Of a stretch of 22,424 nucleotides of DNA, positions 21,703 to 22,424 are shown piece by piece (position 1 is the first letter of the stretch; every line of letters begins with the position of its first letter). Under the pieces are notes generated by a model. That model worked only from the letters and a program-made list of their open reading frames with translations, did not search any database and had not been told where the DNA came from. The position numbers were made by a program, and so were the translations under genes. This DNA is from a virus. Location of the stretch: positions 1 through 22,424 of IMG/VR virus record IMGVR_UViG_3300028773_000063. One strand, written 5' to 3'.

Positions 21703-22347
21703 TCAGCTCGGGTTTACGCCGTAGAGCTTTTCCTGGGCGCGCTCGCGCAAGCTGCGGTTGTCCACAGGCTTTGGCGGGGGTTCCGGGCGGCCGAGGTCGT
21801 CCTCGGACAAAAGCTCACCAACCAGACGCATCGCATTGGTGAAAACGGGGTCGTTCAGCTGCCGCTTTGCGACTTCGCGGAACTTAGGATCGAAGGAGGC
21901 GAACCAGCCCACCGCGGTCTTCGCGGCAGCGAGTTCTTCGGACGAGAACGTGGCCTTACAAGCCGCTTCATTGGTCCGATTGGTGTCCTCTATCGTCTTG
22001 AGCCACTGGGCATTCGCATCGCGCGCAAGTTCGACGTAGAGGTCCGCAGTCTTCTGCCTCGATTCGGGCGGGTAGCTCTTCAGGGCTTCCGTGAACTTCG
22101 TCACCATGCTTTCGGGTGGCTTGAAGTCATCGGGGAGCGTGAAGAGCGGTGCGTCCGGATCAGTCTTGGCGAGCTCTGCCTTCGGGGGTTCTGCGGGTGC
22201 TTCGGCTTTTGCGGGCTCAGAGCCTGTCTGAGGTTCCGCGGGCTTGGCTTCCGTTACCGGGGCAGGATCAGCGGGTGTAGCGGTGGGCGCAGCTGCAGGT
22301 TCTGCAGCCGGGGGAGTGCTTGAATTTCCCGGTTCGCCTTCGGCCAC
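21703..22347 (-). CDS. capsid scaffolding protein, 214 aa
   Basis: GTG start at 22347 with GGAG 6 bases upstream. The first ~60 residues are a Pro/Ala/Glu/Thr low-complexity segment (AAPTATPADPAPVTEAKPAE). A helical region follows (FTEALKSYPPESRQKTADLY, ELARDANAQWLKTIED), and the end is a basic tail with RSLRERAQEKLYG. Acidic, helical, directly upstream of the major capsid gene and with a basic C-terminal helix: this is the standard form of phage scaffolds, which guide capsid assembly and leave or are degraded. The 19-base gap to the capsid gene suggests one transcript. Confidence 0.82.
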   Translation of the reverse strand: MAEGEPGNSSTPPAAEPAAAPTATPADPAPVTEAKPAEPQTGSEPAKAEAPAEPPKAELAKTDPDAPLFTLPDDFKPPESMVTKFTEALKSYPPESRQKTADLYVELARDANAQWLKTIEDTNRTNEAACKATFSSEELAAAKTAVGWFASFDPKFREVAKRQLNDPVFTNAMRLVGELLSEDDLGRPEPPPKPVDNRSLRERAQEKLYGVNPS

Positions 22348-22424
22348 ACGTATCTCCGTCGTACGCGGGCGAAGTTGAATCGGAAACTGGTATTAGGGAA
22401 TGGTCACAAGTTAAATGCGTAAAT
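22348..22424 (-). promoter_or_regulatory. leader upstream of the scaffold gene with ribosome binding site
   Basis: GGAG (window positions 22354-22357) precedes the scaffold GTG by 6 bases. The remaining bases on the minus strand are AT-richer than the rest of the arm and include TAATAC, but I do not see a matching -35 and do not call a promoter. A TGA at 22404-22406 could end an upstream gene outside the window. Confidence 0.4.

Noticed and set aside
21598-22323. 241-codon plus-strand open frame
   Set aside because: Antisense to capsid and scaffold genes; Arg/Gly/Cys-rich shadow of the scaffold's low-complexity segment.

Overview
The window is a 22.4 kb piece of a tailed-phage genome, most likely a podovirus (short-tailed Caudoviricetes) of a Gram-negative host. 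It carries the podovirus set of scaffold, major capsid protein, tail adaptor, nozzle, three internal virion (ejection) proteins and tailspike. It also carries a Gram-negative lysis cassette with endolysin, holin-like protein and a nested Rz/Rz1 spanin pair. The capsid proteins most resemble the Bordetella phage BPP-1 type (Bbp17 major capsid, Bbp16 cement), judged from remembered family features and not from a search. No integrase, terminase, portal, polymerase, reverse transcriptase, tRNA or CRISPR array is visible. Terminase and portal would be expected to the right of the window.

Left arm, 1-4172, plus strand: a gap-free series of 14 small genes, mostly joined by ATGA or TAATG overlaps. 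It opens with the 3' part of an alanine-rich tripeptide-repeat protein ending in a DUF6745-like domain. This is followed by small phage hypotheticals, two of them with possible zinc-binding Cys motifs, plus a 29-residue CPLC miniprotein, a 39-residue membrane miniprotein and an HNH endonuclease. These look like accessory genes. Four of them (29, 39, 34 and 46 residues) are very short and are supported mainly by their stop/start overlaps.

Centre, 4173-4618: the two arms converge here. There is a weak candidate terminator, one short minus-strand gene (4238-4417) and about 200 bases with no convincing gene.

Right arm, 22347 down to 4619, minus strand: the late region. In transcription order it has scaffold, major capsid, cement-like protein, four small putative virion proteins, tail adaptor (gp11-like), nozzle (gp12-like), three ejection proteins (gp14/15/16-like), and a tailspike with a T7-fibre-like N-terminus and predicted beta-helix body. 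Then comes the lysis block: a 79-residue protein, a T4-lysozyme-type endolysin, a holin-like protein, Rz with Rz1 nested in another frame, a membrane/coiled-coil protein and a small secreted protein. From the gp16-like gene onward almost every junction is a 4-base ATGA/GTGA overlap, so tailspike and lysis genes probably form one translationally coupled unit.

Most notable points: the constrained 9-bp minisatellite at the left edge; the endolysin with Phe where GH24 enzymes have the catalytic Thr; the fully embedded Rz1; the two extra envelope genes after the spanins; and the string of coupled miniproteins on the plus strand.
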